NCBI GenBank assembly: GCA_037954235.1
Contig: JBBMOA010000008.1
Location: 2,595,001 to 2,659,000 of the forward strand
Direction of reading: 5' to 3'
DNA from: Aulostomus chinensis
Lineage: Eukaryota > Chordata > Actinopteri > Syngnathiformes > Aulostomidae
Length of the DNA: 64,000 bases
In this document: in pieces, positions 25,588 to 37,195 of the stretch
Position numbering within the stretch: the first letter of the stretch is position 1
Layout: every line of letters begins with the position of its first letter
Notes under the pieces: generated by a model
The model's input: only the letters and a program-made list of their open reading frames with translations
Databases searched by the model: none
What the model was told of the DNA's origin: nothing
Made by a program: the position numbers and the translations under genes

Positions 25588-25821
25588 TAGACCTGTCAGT
25601 CGATTAAAAAAATTAATCTGATTAATCGCATGGTTGTCCATAGTTAACTCAAGATTAATCACATATTTTTTATCTGCTCTAAATCTACCTGAAACTAATA
25701 TTTTTCATTTTTTTAATTAATCATATCAACATGGGAGGAGGCAAATAGTTGCTTTCTGCAAATGCAGCATGTTTATTTGTGTTGGAGCAATGTGCTGTCC
25801 AGAAGTACAAACAAAACAAAA
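25588..25821 (+). mobile_element. Truncated hAT-like MITE fragment
   Basis: It starts TAGACCTGTCAGTCGATT, followed by AATTAATCTGATTAATCGC and later GTCCATAGTTAACTC. This arrangement resembles a widespread fish MITE whose end reads TAGGGCTGTCA followed by a CGATTAAA word. The matching right end was not found. The recognisable part stops where the SINE at 25823 begins. Confidence 0.5.
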
Positions 25822-25822
25822 G

Positions 25823-26112
25823 ATCCATCCATCCATTTTCTTCTGCTTGTTCCTATTAAGGTTCATGGGGGGGGGGGGGGGGGCTGGAGCCTATCCCAGC
25901 AGCCTTCAGGTGAGAGGCGGGGTTCACCCTGGACAGGTCGCCAGTCCATGGCAGGGCCAACACATAGAGACAGACAACCATTGGCTCTCCCAGCCACGCC
26001 TACGGTCAATTTAGAGTATCCAGTCAGCCTCGTCTTCAATTGCATGTCTTTGGACTGTGGGGAGAAGCTGAAGTACCGGAGAGAACACACGCAGGCACGG
26101 GAAGAACATGCA
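25823..26112 (-). mobile_element. 5-prime-truncated SINE, minus orientation
   Basis: Reading on the plus strand, the segment begins with the tail complement ATCCATCCATCC, then a poly-G run at about 25866-25882, then the shared body (GGAGCCTATCCCAGCAGCC, CATGGCAGGGCCAACACATA) to about 26112. The tRNA-like head is missing. No convincing target duplication was found. Frames through it are chance frames. Confidence 0.8.
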
Positions 26113-27339
26113 ATAAGAACAATGAATAAAGTGAGCATCAAACAGGGGGTAGTGCAATACAGAACAGGACTCAAATGATGTGGTGGGGGTATCGCGGGTG
26201 GTGGACGCCTCCAATGGTCTCCGTCATGCCAAACAATCCAGCGTGGTTTGTTTTACGCCAGAAGGGAGCGGAGCTCTCTCTGCATCAGCTGTGTGCTTCG
26301 AGGACAAGCGATACTTAAGACTGCTGTACTGCGGTGGAAACTAAATTCAGCTTTTCAGTGAATGCATGTCACTTTTTTCCTGTCGAGATGGCCATCTGGA
26401 AGGACTCTGAAGTTGAACTGTCCATTGAAAACTGACGTATTCTTTTCCATGTTAGTCCTACCTTAACGCTCATCTGCTCTCAGTTGTTTTTTTTTGTTTA
26501 CAAGCTGAAACCACTGCATCTCGTGTGTGTGACGAGTGGTGCGTTCACTTCTGGTTTTCCGCGAACTACGGCATGGCCAAAGTGTCAAAAAGCACCGTGC
26601 GTGTTGATCACGATAAATGACCAAATAATTGACCAATGACACTTAATATTTCAGATGTGAAAAAGTAAATAGCGCAAGATGGGTCAATATTAATTTTTAA
26701 TTTTTTTTTTAAACGATAATGCCTAGGAGCACCTGGTAAATGATGCCGGCCAGAATCGTGTTTCCAGGTTTCTTTTGGTTAATTTGTTGTTATGATATAT
26801 TTTTGTAAAAAGATGAGTGACGTATTTGCACATAAAAATTGTCCCACAGTAAACTGGCCCAGTGCATGGAGGTTACGTGGAGAAGAATTCAATTATTTTG
26901 TGAACAAAAATTGTTTCTGGTCAAAGTTTAAAGAAAATATTTCCATTTTCCTTAGCTAAGCATGTTCACTGAAATATCCCAGTTCCGCGAAAACTTGTAT
27001 GTTCCGGCCACACGACAAGAACGCCCTGATCTCTGACTTCTAGGAGTTGGTGTCAGGCAGCTGAATAGGTCGGCACCACATTGACATCTGTTTCCTCACA
27101 TTCACTAACAAACGTTCTGTTTCATCCAACCTCATCCAATTGTCCGTGATCTTAGAATAGAACTAATTCTGATCTAAAACTAACTTTTACCTTCTGTTTC
27201 AGCACGATTTAATGGAGCGTTTTAGCCTAAAAATACTGGACTGTAACCAGTTCGGCATGTGTTGGCATCGCAGGGAAGATGGACTCCAGTCGTGAGAAGG
27301 AAATGGAGGAGCTGTCTTTGTAATGCTTGCTATCCTGAG
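26113..27339. other. Unassigned non-coding stretch
   Basis: Complex, AT-rich in places (T runs near 26700). The right-hand remainder of the 25588 element could lie here but was not recognised. Confidence 0.45.
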
Positions 27340-27800
27340 CCAAGCCATTTGACAGCCGCAGTGTTTAAAAAATGGCACGGGGGTGGGCGTCTAAAATGCC
27401 CCCCACAGCAGGGTTCTGTTGAAACAATTACTATAAATGTACGGCAGGAGCACTTTCCTCTCCATACGAGATTTTATAACTTCGCCAATGAAGTTCGAAG
27501 TGAGCCAACTAATTTGTCTGGCAAATTAGCTTTAGCATGTCTCGCAGCGTGATTCAACGCTTACAACAATTGGAGTCAAATTGATTTTTTGCATTTGTGT
27601 GTCTGGCATCATGATGAATGGCTCGTCTCAAAATGGGGAAGCGCCGTTTAGCTATCAAATTAAATGGTTTTTAATCAGTTTGGGTTTTTAATGGCGGCGC
27701 TATGCGGGTTCACTTGTGCTCAACATTGACAATAGAGGGAAACAAATGCAGCAGCTTTGTAATTGAAATTGTCGTGATACCTCAGTTAAATCGTGGCGTT
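27340..27800. other. Candidate conserved non-coding element (by texture)
   Basis: A run of complex, non-repetitive sequence with several ATTA/TAAT-type cores (GCAAATTAGC, CAAATTAAATGG, TTTTTAATCAG, GTAATTGAAATTG). It has no transposon ends or simple repeats. The 97-codon open frame at 27259-27552 shows no known domain. This texture is typical of developmental-gene enhancers in vertebrates, but conservation itself cannot be seen from one sequence. Confidence 0.32.
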
Positions 27801-27931
27801 ATGACGGCGTTATGTTGTTTGTTCACTCGCTCAGTTTAATAATGTTTTTTTTTTGTATTTCTAGAGGGACTTTGGAATGGTTTGTCATTATCCCAATGAA
27901 CATAAATTTGTGAAAGAAAGTCTGTCTGTCT

Positions 27932-28163
27932 TTGTGTGTGTGTTTGTGTTGGTCTGTGTGTGTTTGGTGTGTGTGCGTGCACACACACGTGTGGGTCTGA
28001 GTGACGTGCGGGTACATGATCGCGGCGATCTGTTTTTTGTTTTTTTGGGGGGCTGAAATTAATAGCAAATCATCCAAAATTATTGCAAAATGAATACACA
28101 ATACATTTATACGCACAATTTTCACAGGTATACTGTGTAAACACACACACACACGAACACACA
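27932..28163. repeat. Interrupted TG and AC runs
   Basis: TG-rich 27932-27993 contains a self-complementary GTGCGTGCACACAC core. A short AC run lies at 28139-28163. A T-run and G-run sit between them near 28031-28052. Confidence 0.85.
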
Positions 28164-28716
28164 CCAATGCTTAGCATTAAAAACCCAAGAAACCTCGAGT
28201 TATGAGCGTCATGAGGGATGTTGCCCTGTACCGATTTGACAGTTTAGAAAAATCTATTGATATCGATGTTGCGGTACTTATTTTTTGGCGTGAAGTGAAA
28301 ATTAACCTTGAGACACACAAGCATACGCAAGTAAATGTACAGTACAACAAAATAATACACACTTCAGTCTTCCTTGAAACACTCTGAGCCTCACCATGTC
28401 ACACACTCCTCCATCACCAAGTCAACACCGTTTTTTTTTTTGGCACAAAAAAATGCACCAGAGCATTATGCAACACAGTGAAATATGCTTTATTATAGGT
28501 GCTCCGTCTCTCTCTTCCTCTCCTCACAGTAACTGCAGCCTGAGTACCGAGCAGAAGTGACAAATTTATTCTTTCTGGGTCAGAGACAAAAGAAATGGTT
28601 GGTTGTGTAAATAATGGATCATGTCCTTGTCTCCTGGCTGTCTAAATGGATTTGAATTAACTCCCAACTGCAGGTAATATGATGAACGGCAGCGGCTCGG
28701 CAGCACATGTAAATGC

Positions 28717-28718
<2 letters not shown>
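28164..28718. other. Unassigned non-coding stretch
   Basis: Complex sequence, with nothing recognised apart from a T10 run near 28431. Confidence 0.5.

Positions 28719-28759
<41 letters not shown>
28719..28759. repeat. (AC)20 microsatellite
   Basis: Perfect AC run. Confidence 0.97.
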
Positions 28760-28761
<2 letters not shown>

Positions 28762-28995
28762 GAATTCATAAGGAGCTTGTAAAGAAGGCTTCTTGGAGTT
28801 GTATCGGATCAGTGGTTTTAAAATGTCCTCTTGTTCTGGACATGTTTATCTTTTCAGTAGCGATGCTTTTGACATCCAACGTAAGACGTCTGATCCAGTA
28901 TCACTCCTCCGAGCCCAAAAACACAATTCATATCCACATATTTCTATTGTCTTTTATTTTCAGGTGAAAGTGGCATTTTTTTGCCAACTGCACAT

Positions 28996-29000
<5 letters not shown>

Positions 29001-29045
<45 letters not shown>
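29001..29045. repeat. (GT)22 microsatellite
   Basis: Perfect GT run, of opposite strand sense to the AC run 240 bp upstream. Confidence 0.97.
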
Positions 29046-29046
<1 letters not shown>

Positions 29047-29237
29047 ACACCTTCATACAAATCAACTTGATATCTTTGAAGAAATCTTGTGGAAAAGCCA
29101 TGAGAAAATTTAGGAAAAAAATTAAAAGTAGAAAAGACAGGTGGAGGAAAAAAAAAGCAAATTAAATAAATCAACAAATAAAAAAAAACATTGTAATTAT
29201 TAAAATTTTATTTTCAAAGCTCAGATCATTGACAGCT

Positions 29238-29694
29238 ATATTTTATATATATATATAAATTTATTTATATATATACATTTATTTATATATATGTATATAT
29301 ATTTAAATGTATTTATATATATGTATATTTACATATTTAAATGTATTCATATATATATTTAAATTTATTTATTTATTTATATATATATTGTGTGTGTGTA
29401 TATATATATGTATATATATATATATAGACATACACACAGTATATATATATATATACTGTGTATATATATATATATATACTGTGTATATATATACACTGTG
29501 TATATATATATACTGTGTGTATATATATATATACTGTGTATATATATATATATACTGTGTATATATATACACACTGTGTATATATATATACTGTGTATAT
29601 ATATACACACTGTGTATATATATATACTGTGTGTATATATATATACATATATACTGTGTATATATATAATGTGTGTATGTATATATATATATAA

Positions 29695-29761
<67 letters not shown>

Positions 29762-29880
29762 TGTGTATATATATAATGTGTGTATGTATATATATATATA
29801 TATAATGTGTGTGTATATATATATATACTGTGTATATATATATAATGTGTGTATGTATATATATAAAATGTGTGTGTGTA
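29238..29880. repeat. Complex (TA)n / ACTGTG AT-rich block
   Basis: More than 600 bp made almost only of TA runs, TATTTA words, ACTGTGTATATATATA blocks and GTGTGT runs. The ACTGTG words recur at roughly 15-45 bp spacing. Open frames in both strands encode Ile-Tyr repeats and are artefacts. The block can form cruciforms. Confidence 0.97.
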
Positions 29881-31955
29881 TCAGTCATTTTTTATGTGCT
29901 TTGATAACAATGAACTCCTCTTCTGCGATCTCCATCAAAACTACAGCAGCACTTGCTTGTGGACGTTGGTCGTGGTTTGATGGCAATTGAAGATGTCAGT
30001 GTTTAATCTGACGTGACGCAGGCAGAAATGATGTTCAGTAACCAGGAAATGTAGAAAAGTTTTATTCTTGTCAAAGGTCCTCAAGTTGCATCACATGATG
30101 TCTGACAAAATAGCTCTGAGGCGATTTGTAGTTTTCTGTGTCTAACGCGATGTGAGTCTTTCACTAGCAGGTCTAGGAACAGTCAAACCTTGTGTGCACA
30201 TTAATTTGGTGTGTAAGGGTGGAGATGACATCACCCACAACCAAAGAAACACACGTCTAGCCCTGAGTTTATGGCCTTGTTGGACATTTTAGCATTAAAT
30301 AGATAATTATTTGTTGGAATTTTGTGTTGAACATTCCTCACATTTTAGTCGTTTATTTTTTTCTGAACTAGATACAATAAATACCACTAAAAGTGTATTA
30401 ATTGTAAGAGGATGTTTGTGTTCCTATTTTCTCCTGAGGGAGACTTCCACACGCACACAGCTGCTCTTATTGTTGTGGAAATCAGAAGCTGCGTTTTTAT
30501 TTGTTACTTCATATTTTGAATTTTTTTTTTTTGCCAGAGCTCAAATTCATAACTGTCATAACTGAATACAGTGTCATTCTTTGATCACTGTAATTGCTGT
30601 AATTATGAAATAATCACTTACTTTGAGATTTTCTTTTTTCTCCTCTCTTTATGGTTGAAATATCTGATAACTGATAACTGAAATAAAAGATGTTCATCAG
30701 TGGCTGTGAGGAAGGAAACAGCTCTGGCTACACCTTTATTTTAAAGCACAGAACAAGTTTTTTTTTGTTGTTCTCGGTTCTGATTTTACAACAGTCAGGG
30801 TAATCTGCTTATATTTGATGAGAGTTATAAATTAGCAAAAAACCTACACCACCAGCAGCCAAGCAGCAAGCTGACAAACAAAGGTAGCATCGGGCCAGTA
30901 AACATGGCAGCTTATGTAGCAGTTAAAAAGCCAGACATTTCCTGAGAGGCTGTGATGTTTGCTGGATCCTCCTGGCAGCTCCTTACCATGTCTAGTTATT
31001 TCTTGTATGAGTCAGTTTCTGCTATTTTATGTTTATATATGCAAATGAGGTATTATCGAAATGTATGGCTCAAATTCCCCAACATTTTAAAGAACTGAAA
31101 GGAATTAAATGTATTAACCAGGCTGAAAAAAATGATTCAGAATCTCTCTTGTGTCTCGTGAATACATGGATAGAAATTCAAAGAGAAAAGAAATGGGAGT
31201 AAAAATGGAAGGTTTGATTTCTGCTGCTTGAGTAGAGATTTGTCTCAGACGACGAGGGAACAAACATTTTGAGAAACGGAAAAAAAATTAATCTTTTCCA
31301 TCAAATTGATCCACAAATCTTATGAGTCTAAAACAAGTATGAGAATTGTGTACAAAATATGCCTTAATTCTCCATAATTTCCTTCATCTGTTTTGCGATC
31401 CACACACGAGCCGTGTGCTGACAGGCCCGGCCAGACGCACGCCACTGTGTGTGACTTCATGATTGAAACACACAAATGCATATGCAGCGTTCCCATCATG
31501 CTTTGGAGCAGCAGCGACTTCTCTTCTCGAACCACCCTGAACATCTCCAAATACTCACTTTATTCATCATCGTCCGTGATTGCAATGCAAGAGTGTTACT
31601 CAGCTGGTAATTCTGACTGGTCCAGACTGCTGACTCAGGCTGCAGGCCGAACTCTCAAATGTAGAAGAACTCCCAACAGTCCTTCAAGACAATATGAGCC
31701 CGATCCTCAAAAACTGGTGCCTTCCTGCACTCACAGCACTCACTCATCATCAGCTCCATTTCTGGCTCTTCGTCTTCTGCCTAAGTACCATAGATAACAA
31801 CACGACATCAAACAGGCAAACAGAAACTGGCGTGCAGGCTCAGTATCACCCACAGGGCTGGTCCCGCCCCTTCCTCTCACCCCTGCATCTTCCATTACAT
31901 CTTTTTATTGCAGTTATTGCTTCGCTCTTTGTTTTATGTTCTGCAATTTAATTTG
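29881..31955. other. Unassigned non-coding stretch
   Basis: Complex AT-rich sequence with short T and A runs. An octamer-like ATGCAAAT lies near 31039. No gene recognised, and the 134-codon frame at 31393-31797 has no domain I recognise. Confidence 0.5.
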
Positions 31956-32026
31956 ATCTATCCATCTATCTATCTATCTATCTATCTATCCATCCATCTA
32001 TCTATCTATCCATCCATCTATCTATC
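31956..32026. repeat. (TCTA)n / (TCCA)n tetranucleotide microsatellite
   Basis: About 17 tetranucleotide units of TCTA with periodic TCCA variants. Confidence 0.97.
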
Positions 32027-32151
32027 GGTGAACTAGTTGGCATTCGCATGAGCCTAACATCCACTCTACCAGTCGACCATAAATGGCGGTTGACACACCC
32101 CTCGGCTCATTTCCATCTGAAAAGCTCTTTCTGCTCATTCATTCTTTAGAC

Positions 32152-32259
32152 ATGGCAATGAAAAGGACAGCGAAACAAAAACGCAATTTCACTGAGCAGG
32201 AATTTGAAAGGATGGTTGGAGAGTTATTTTGTTTTGTCTCAGCAGTGGTACCACCGTGA
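32152..32259 (+). pseudogene. Possible relic of a Myb/SANT-like (Harbinger/NAIF1-type) protein start
   Basis: A 35-codon frame begins MAMKRTAKQKRNFTEQEFER and ends at a stop at 32257-32259. A basic leader followed by a (K/R)xRNF(T/S)EQE pattern is typical of the first helix of Myb/SANT-like DNA-binding domains in NAIF1-like and Harbinger-derived proteins. The rest of the domain (later Trp helices) is not present in any nearby frame. It is therefore a truncated relic or a chance match, because the resemblance covers only about 20 residues. No terminal repeats of a parent transposon were identified. Confidence 0.32.
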
Positions 32260-34966
32260 AATGAAATATGTTTCGTTAAAAAGTTATCAGTTCAGGTACT
32301 TCTGCAATCCAGACACTGGACCAAGTCAAAGAAATAGATTGGAACCACAGGGCAAAGAAGTGTGGTTGCCCTCTCAGAGAGGGGACGCACATCCCTCCAA
32401 AATTAGCTCCAAGTTTTTTGACTGGCTCCTCTTACAGTGCCAAAGCCCCCGTTGCTGTCATGGCGCACAGCTCACAATGGGGACTGCAGGCCAACAGCCC
32501 GAAGGCAAAGCTTGCAGCGGGATCCTGGCAATACCAGGTTGTCAGCATGTTTTGCAGAAACATCAACTTGTGACAAATTGAATGTGTAAAGGCAGAAGCC
32601 TGAGTTATCAGCTGCACAAAAAATGAGCATTCCTGCTGTTGAGGTTTTTCTTTTAGATTGATTTAAATATGGTCATCAAACAGTGATTGCCTGGTTACCC
32701 CGTCTGTAGAGGGCGACCAGGGCGAGCGTTTGAACAGTTTTTAACATTTGTCTGAGACAAGATTTTCATGATGTGGAATATTAGCCAACTCCAAATAATC
32801 ACTGAATTTGCTGCCGTGTGAAGCGTGCTTCCAGCTCTCTCCCTGGTGCTGCAGTCAAACAGTGCAACTGTCAAAGTGTGACAAGTCTCAACTACTGCAG
32901 TTTCAAGAGTCATGAGGAAAGCTCACCAAATCTGTACGCTGATATCATCTGCAAAATCGAAATTAGAACGGAGTAATTATAGCTCCAGACACTTGTTGAT
33001 GGTGCATAAGGAACTGTATACCGCAGTACAAACGCTGTGCTCATTTGTATGAATTATGTGTACTACCTGGAGTTCATTGCAGTGATGCTGTAAATTGTGG
33101 TCTTCACTTGGAAACTGGTAGCAGACAAATGTATTAAGTAGAATTTTTGTCCCTCTGGCTCTTTGCTCCACTGCCCACAGTTGACTCCTCTCCCATGTTT
33201 CAACTCACTGGGGGGTTGTGTATCTGCAGAGAGGCAGTTGATGGTCACACTGGGCCTCTCCTAAGTCAATACCTCGTCATGCATGTGGCTGAGGCTTGCC
33301 GACAGCACCAAGCTGCAATATCATCCTGGTTCGATGGGCTCAAAGCTTGAGTGTTTATGCAAGGAAGTGTTTGGTCTGACAGATGGAGGTTTGGGTGGTA
33401 AGTTAGAGACTCAAATCAATGTGACATCATAACTCAGATGCATTCTGGTCCGACCGCACTCACATGTTGAGAACATATGTGTGTGTTTCACTGAGTTTAA
33501 TTTTATTGGTGTATGAATGCACAGTAGAGCACATTCTCCTGACCACAACTTTCTGCATCTCCAGACTATGGAGGCTTGTGATGTGAGCATAATGAAGGCC
33601 TGGTGAGGTGAGCAGAGGGTGTGGGTGGGTGGGTGAGCAGAGGGTGTGGGTGGGAGAGGGTGTGTGTGAACCGCACGGTGGGAATTCCTGTCACGAGTGT
33701 CTGTGACAATGGTGTGTGGTGTCAAAAAGAGCAGATTGCAGGAACAGTGTGAGCATCTTCAGCACTGCATTGCTTGCATATTCACCAAAGGTGTTAAGGT
33801 GCTACTTATCGTAGCAGCTCGAAGAGCCTGACAACACCAGAGATGTGTGGAATCGAAGGACCCTTTCACACCTACCCTCTTTGATTCTGGCATCTGACCC
33901 AAACCCACCAGGAGAAGTGGTCTCTGTTCGCGCTCAAGCATTAATCGATTTGAATTCAAAATCATGATGGATGCATTGTGATCAGCCAATCGCAGCAGCT
34001 GTGATTCATGTAGCTACATAAATATACAGCGCAGCACATCTACCGGGGTTTTTTTCATTGTGTGACAGGAATGGTAAGCAGTCAAAAATGACACAAGCCC
34101 ACTGCATCCACACCCACCAGCAACATTTCATCAAACGGTGCTGAATCTGCTGAAAACAGAAGATGAAGCTACACTGTGATTGACAGCTTATTATCTCCTC
34201 ACTTTGCTTCACTCATAAAGTGAGGAATCTGTTTTTGGGTGGTCTTTGATCATCTAGCTGGAGGGCTTCAGGACTCCGCTACCTGGCTGCAGCGAGCAGG
34301 GGTAGAGCACCGATGAGACTGACCTGTGTAGGAAGCCTCCGGAGCCCAACACAGATTCGTGCTGTAAACCAAGAAAATATCTGTTTTGGTTTTGGTTTAT
34401 GTCATAACCAGGACATGCAGATTGGAGGTAGCACAAGTGATCCACACATCAGATGATGGCCATTCAGACGCTGATTAAATGCAGCTTGGTCACTTGGTGT
34501 TTTACCCTCATTCAGAGAGAGAATGAGAGGAGGAGAGAGGGAGAGCGTGGGAGAGTAAAGTCCTTCCTCTGATGTCCAACTGATGCATACCTCTCAAGTG
34601 TTGGTCGCCGTGTCAGCTCTAGATGTAAGCCATCTTCCAACATTCGTGCTTTGGAATGAAACAAATGTGATCAGAGGTCAGACTACATTGAAGCTGGGGT
34701 TTAAGCTATTACTTCTGAAGGTTATGTGATTTTTTTGTTGAAATAGCAATGAAAAATAACTAAACAGGAGAACAGGAAAGAAGCAGCGGTCTCACCAGTC
34801 CTCAAAAAAATATTATTTCTGTTGCAATGGTCTGCTAAATTCCAAGCAAGCACACACACACACACTCACACACCCTACCGACATGCATTTTCTGGATAAA
34901 TCTCAATGTTTGCACTCAGTAAACTCAGTGGATTACAAGAGAGTTGCAGGAATGGGCAGACAGAAT
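32260..34966. other. Unassigned non-coding stretch
   Basis: Complex sequence. A small direct repeat (GTGAGCAGAGGGTGTGGGTG, two copies) sits at about 33604-33661, and a short CA run at about 34852-34872. No gene recognised. Confidence 0.5.
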
Positions 34967-34981
34967 GGGGGGGGGGGGGGG
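34967..34981. repeat. Poly-G run
   Basis: About 15 consecutive G, some 20 bp before the target duplication of the next SINE. Confidence 0.97.
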
Positions 34982-35012
34982 CTGGCTTGTAACTATGGCT
35001 CTTGATCATATT

Positions 35013-35257
35013 CATCCATCCACCCGTCCATTTTCTATACTGCTTATGCGTTAAGAGTCAGGGGGAAGGGAGGGTGGAGCCTATCCCAGCTTATGTTTGG
35101 TGAAAGGCGGGTTCACCCTGGACAGGTCACCAGTCCATCACAGGGCCATCAGGAGCCATTAGTGGCTCAGTATCTTGCTCAAAGACACTTGGACGTGGTC
35201 ACTGGGGGAAGTGGGGATCGAACCAGACGGCCACTCTGCCCCCGAGCTGTGCCGCCC
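35013..35257 (-). mobile_element. SINE with alternative tRNA-like head, minus orientation
   Basis: The 245-bp element is flanked by CTTGATCATATT (35001-35012) and CTTGATCACATT (35258-35269), an 11 of 12 match. The tail half (plus strand GGAGCCTATCCCAGC, TTCACCCTGGACAGGTCACC) matches the other SINEs here. The head half differs: on the minus strand it contains GGTTCGATCCCC (complement of 35213-35224), an intact B-box, and TTTGAGCAAGATACTGAGCC. It is therefore a different subfamily or a mosaic of two repeats sharing one 3-prime body. Confidence 0.78.
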
Positions 35258-35269
35258 CTTGATCACATT

Positions 35270-36639
35270 GCAACTTAGGAAAATAGTTCCATGATACAGA
35301 TACAAATTGTAGTGATGCACTCCGATCTGAATCACAAAGAAGGAATTCGGGAGAGAAAAAAAACAGATGACAGCTATTCGTCAGTATTTGAAAGCTCAAT
35401 ACAGTTTTAGGGTGAGGTATTGCTTTAATCAGTTTCTGTTTCTTTCTGCCTTGTTCCCTTCCACAATATTTAATGGATCACATCAACGCAGGCCGTTCCT
35501 GTGTCTGCCGCACACTTTATTTAATCTCATGTTATTTCATTGCTATCATGTCATGAATTTTGAGGCCATGAACATTAACAATTAAAAGATCTGGGAAAAT
35601 GCCTGAGCATTTCGAGGCTGTGTCCCCTGCAAAAATAGCGGCGTTGTTGCAGCACCACTAAAGTTCAACAGTGTGTAATCTACTTGGAGCAGCATGTATT
35701 TGACAGCTCCGGTGCAACTGTGCAACAATGCAGTTCAACCGTGTGACAGCGACCACTCTAAGCACATTCAGCTTTATTCTTGAATGCCAAGTTCCAGTCG
35801 TCACACAAGCATCTGCACTAATAATCTTGCTTTGAAGTCAAACTTCTTTCATAGCTCAGTGCTTTGTGTGCCTTGAAAGGAAGAACACATTTCCACTGAA
35901 GGTCTAATTGCTTTGACAAATCACAGCAGACCATGCAGGCAAGGGCTTTCCTTGCTGTGTGCAGGTAAACACGGCTAATGGAAATGCCACAGCGGGGCTT
36001 CCAAACCTTATCTATTAACAAAAAGTATGGCGTAACTCCCAAACATACTTCAGTGGCCTATGAATCAAAATAAAATGATAGTTATGTGGCAGAGCTGCCA
36101 GTTAAATCACTATGCTGATGATTTCAGCTACCTGGTCAGGGGCAGATGCAAGTGATGTAAGGCCAGTGCCCACAAGAAGTGTTTAGTGGTGTGAATATGC
36201 CTACAACCTCATTTTTCAAGCTCTCAAGCTGTTAATGTCTGTAACAAATAAGCAAGCATTCTGCACTTGTAACTCGGTGGAACGCCAGTAACTAGCTAAC
36301 GGGATGGGCTGGTTCTGTGTTGTCTTTTGATTGAGCTAGTCTGTGTGTTTGCATGGTAAAGAAAGTGGAAATATTAATTCAAGTCTAATTAAGACAGTTT
36401 GAAGGAGTGTGGGGGTGTTCAGGGTGGGTGAAACTGCAGTGAAAACAAGGCATTTCTGGACAAAGAGACAAAATGCCCAGCAGCCAGGAGCATCGAGCTG
36501 AGGAAAGTACAGCACACATAGACATGGCAGCAATGATGAATAAGGTGAGGTGGACCTTAGAAATGGAGGACTGACTTGTTGATTTATAGCAACACGGATA
36601 TGTTATACAACATGTGCTGTAAAACATACAGTAACCACT
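35270..36639. other. Unassigned non-coding stretch
   Basis: Complex sequence, no gene or element recognised. Confidence 0.5.
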
Positions 36640-37187
36640 AAGGGTGTAACGATTCGTTTTGAGAATGATTTGACTCGTATCACGATTCGTGGTTACCGAT
36701 ACCATTCAAGGGTGACATCGGTTCATTTAGGATGATACCATCCGAAACGATTCAGTGACTTGAAATCAATTCAGTAACTTTTTAGCCAAAAATTCTACCA
36801 GAGTGAGTGTGAAATAAATACCTGGATACTGGACAGTGCAGGTGAAGTTTCCTAGAATCCTGTTGTTTCTCGAGGGAGAATCAGGCATAAATTAATTATG
36901 GATATTGACAAACAGCAAGTAAATAACAAAAGAATTGCTGGCGCACCGTGATGGCGTCACTGACAGGCAGAACAAATCAAGCAAGGTTTGATGTCGTTAT
37001 CATTAAATGTAATAACACATTTATATAAATTCTGCCATGCTTAAATGAATCGACTTATTACATTTTAAAACAATGTTAGATGGATATTTGTCCAGAAGAT
37101 CAACTTGCCAAGCACAGATCGATGTAGTTGGATCATAGTTATATAAACCGGTACATTGATGTAGTCGATGAATCGTTACACCCCTAA
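36640..37187. mobile_element. hAT-like MITE with GGTGTAACGATTC ends
   Basis: The left end AAGGGTGTAACGATTCG faces a right end whose reverse complement is TTAGGGGTGTAACGATTC. The internal sequence just inside the left end (GAATGATTTGACTCGTATCACG) is typical of eroded fish MITEs. The flanks TAACCACT (36632-36639) and TAACCATA (37188-37195) may be a degraded 8-bp target duplication. There is no transposase. A 250-codon minus frame (37021-37773) crosses the right end and is not a gene. Confidence 0.62.
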
Positions 37188-37195
37188 TAACCATA

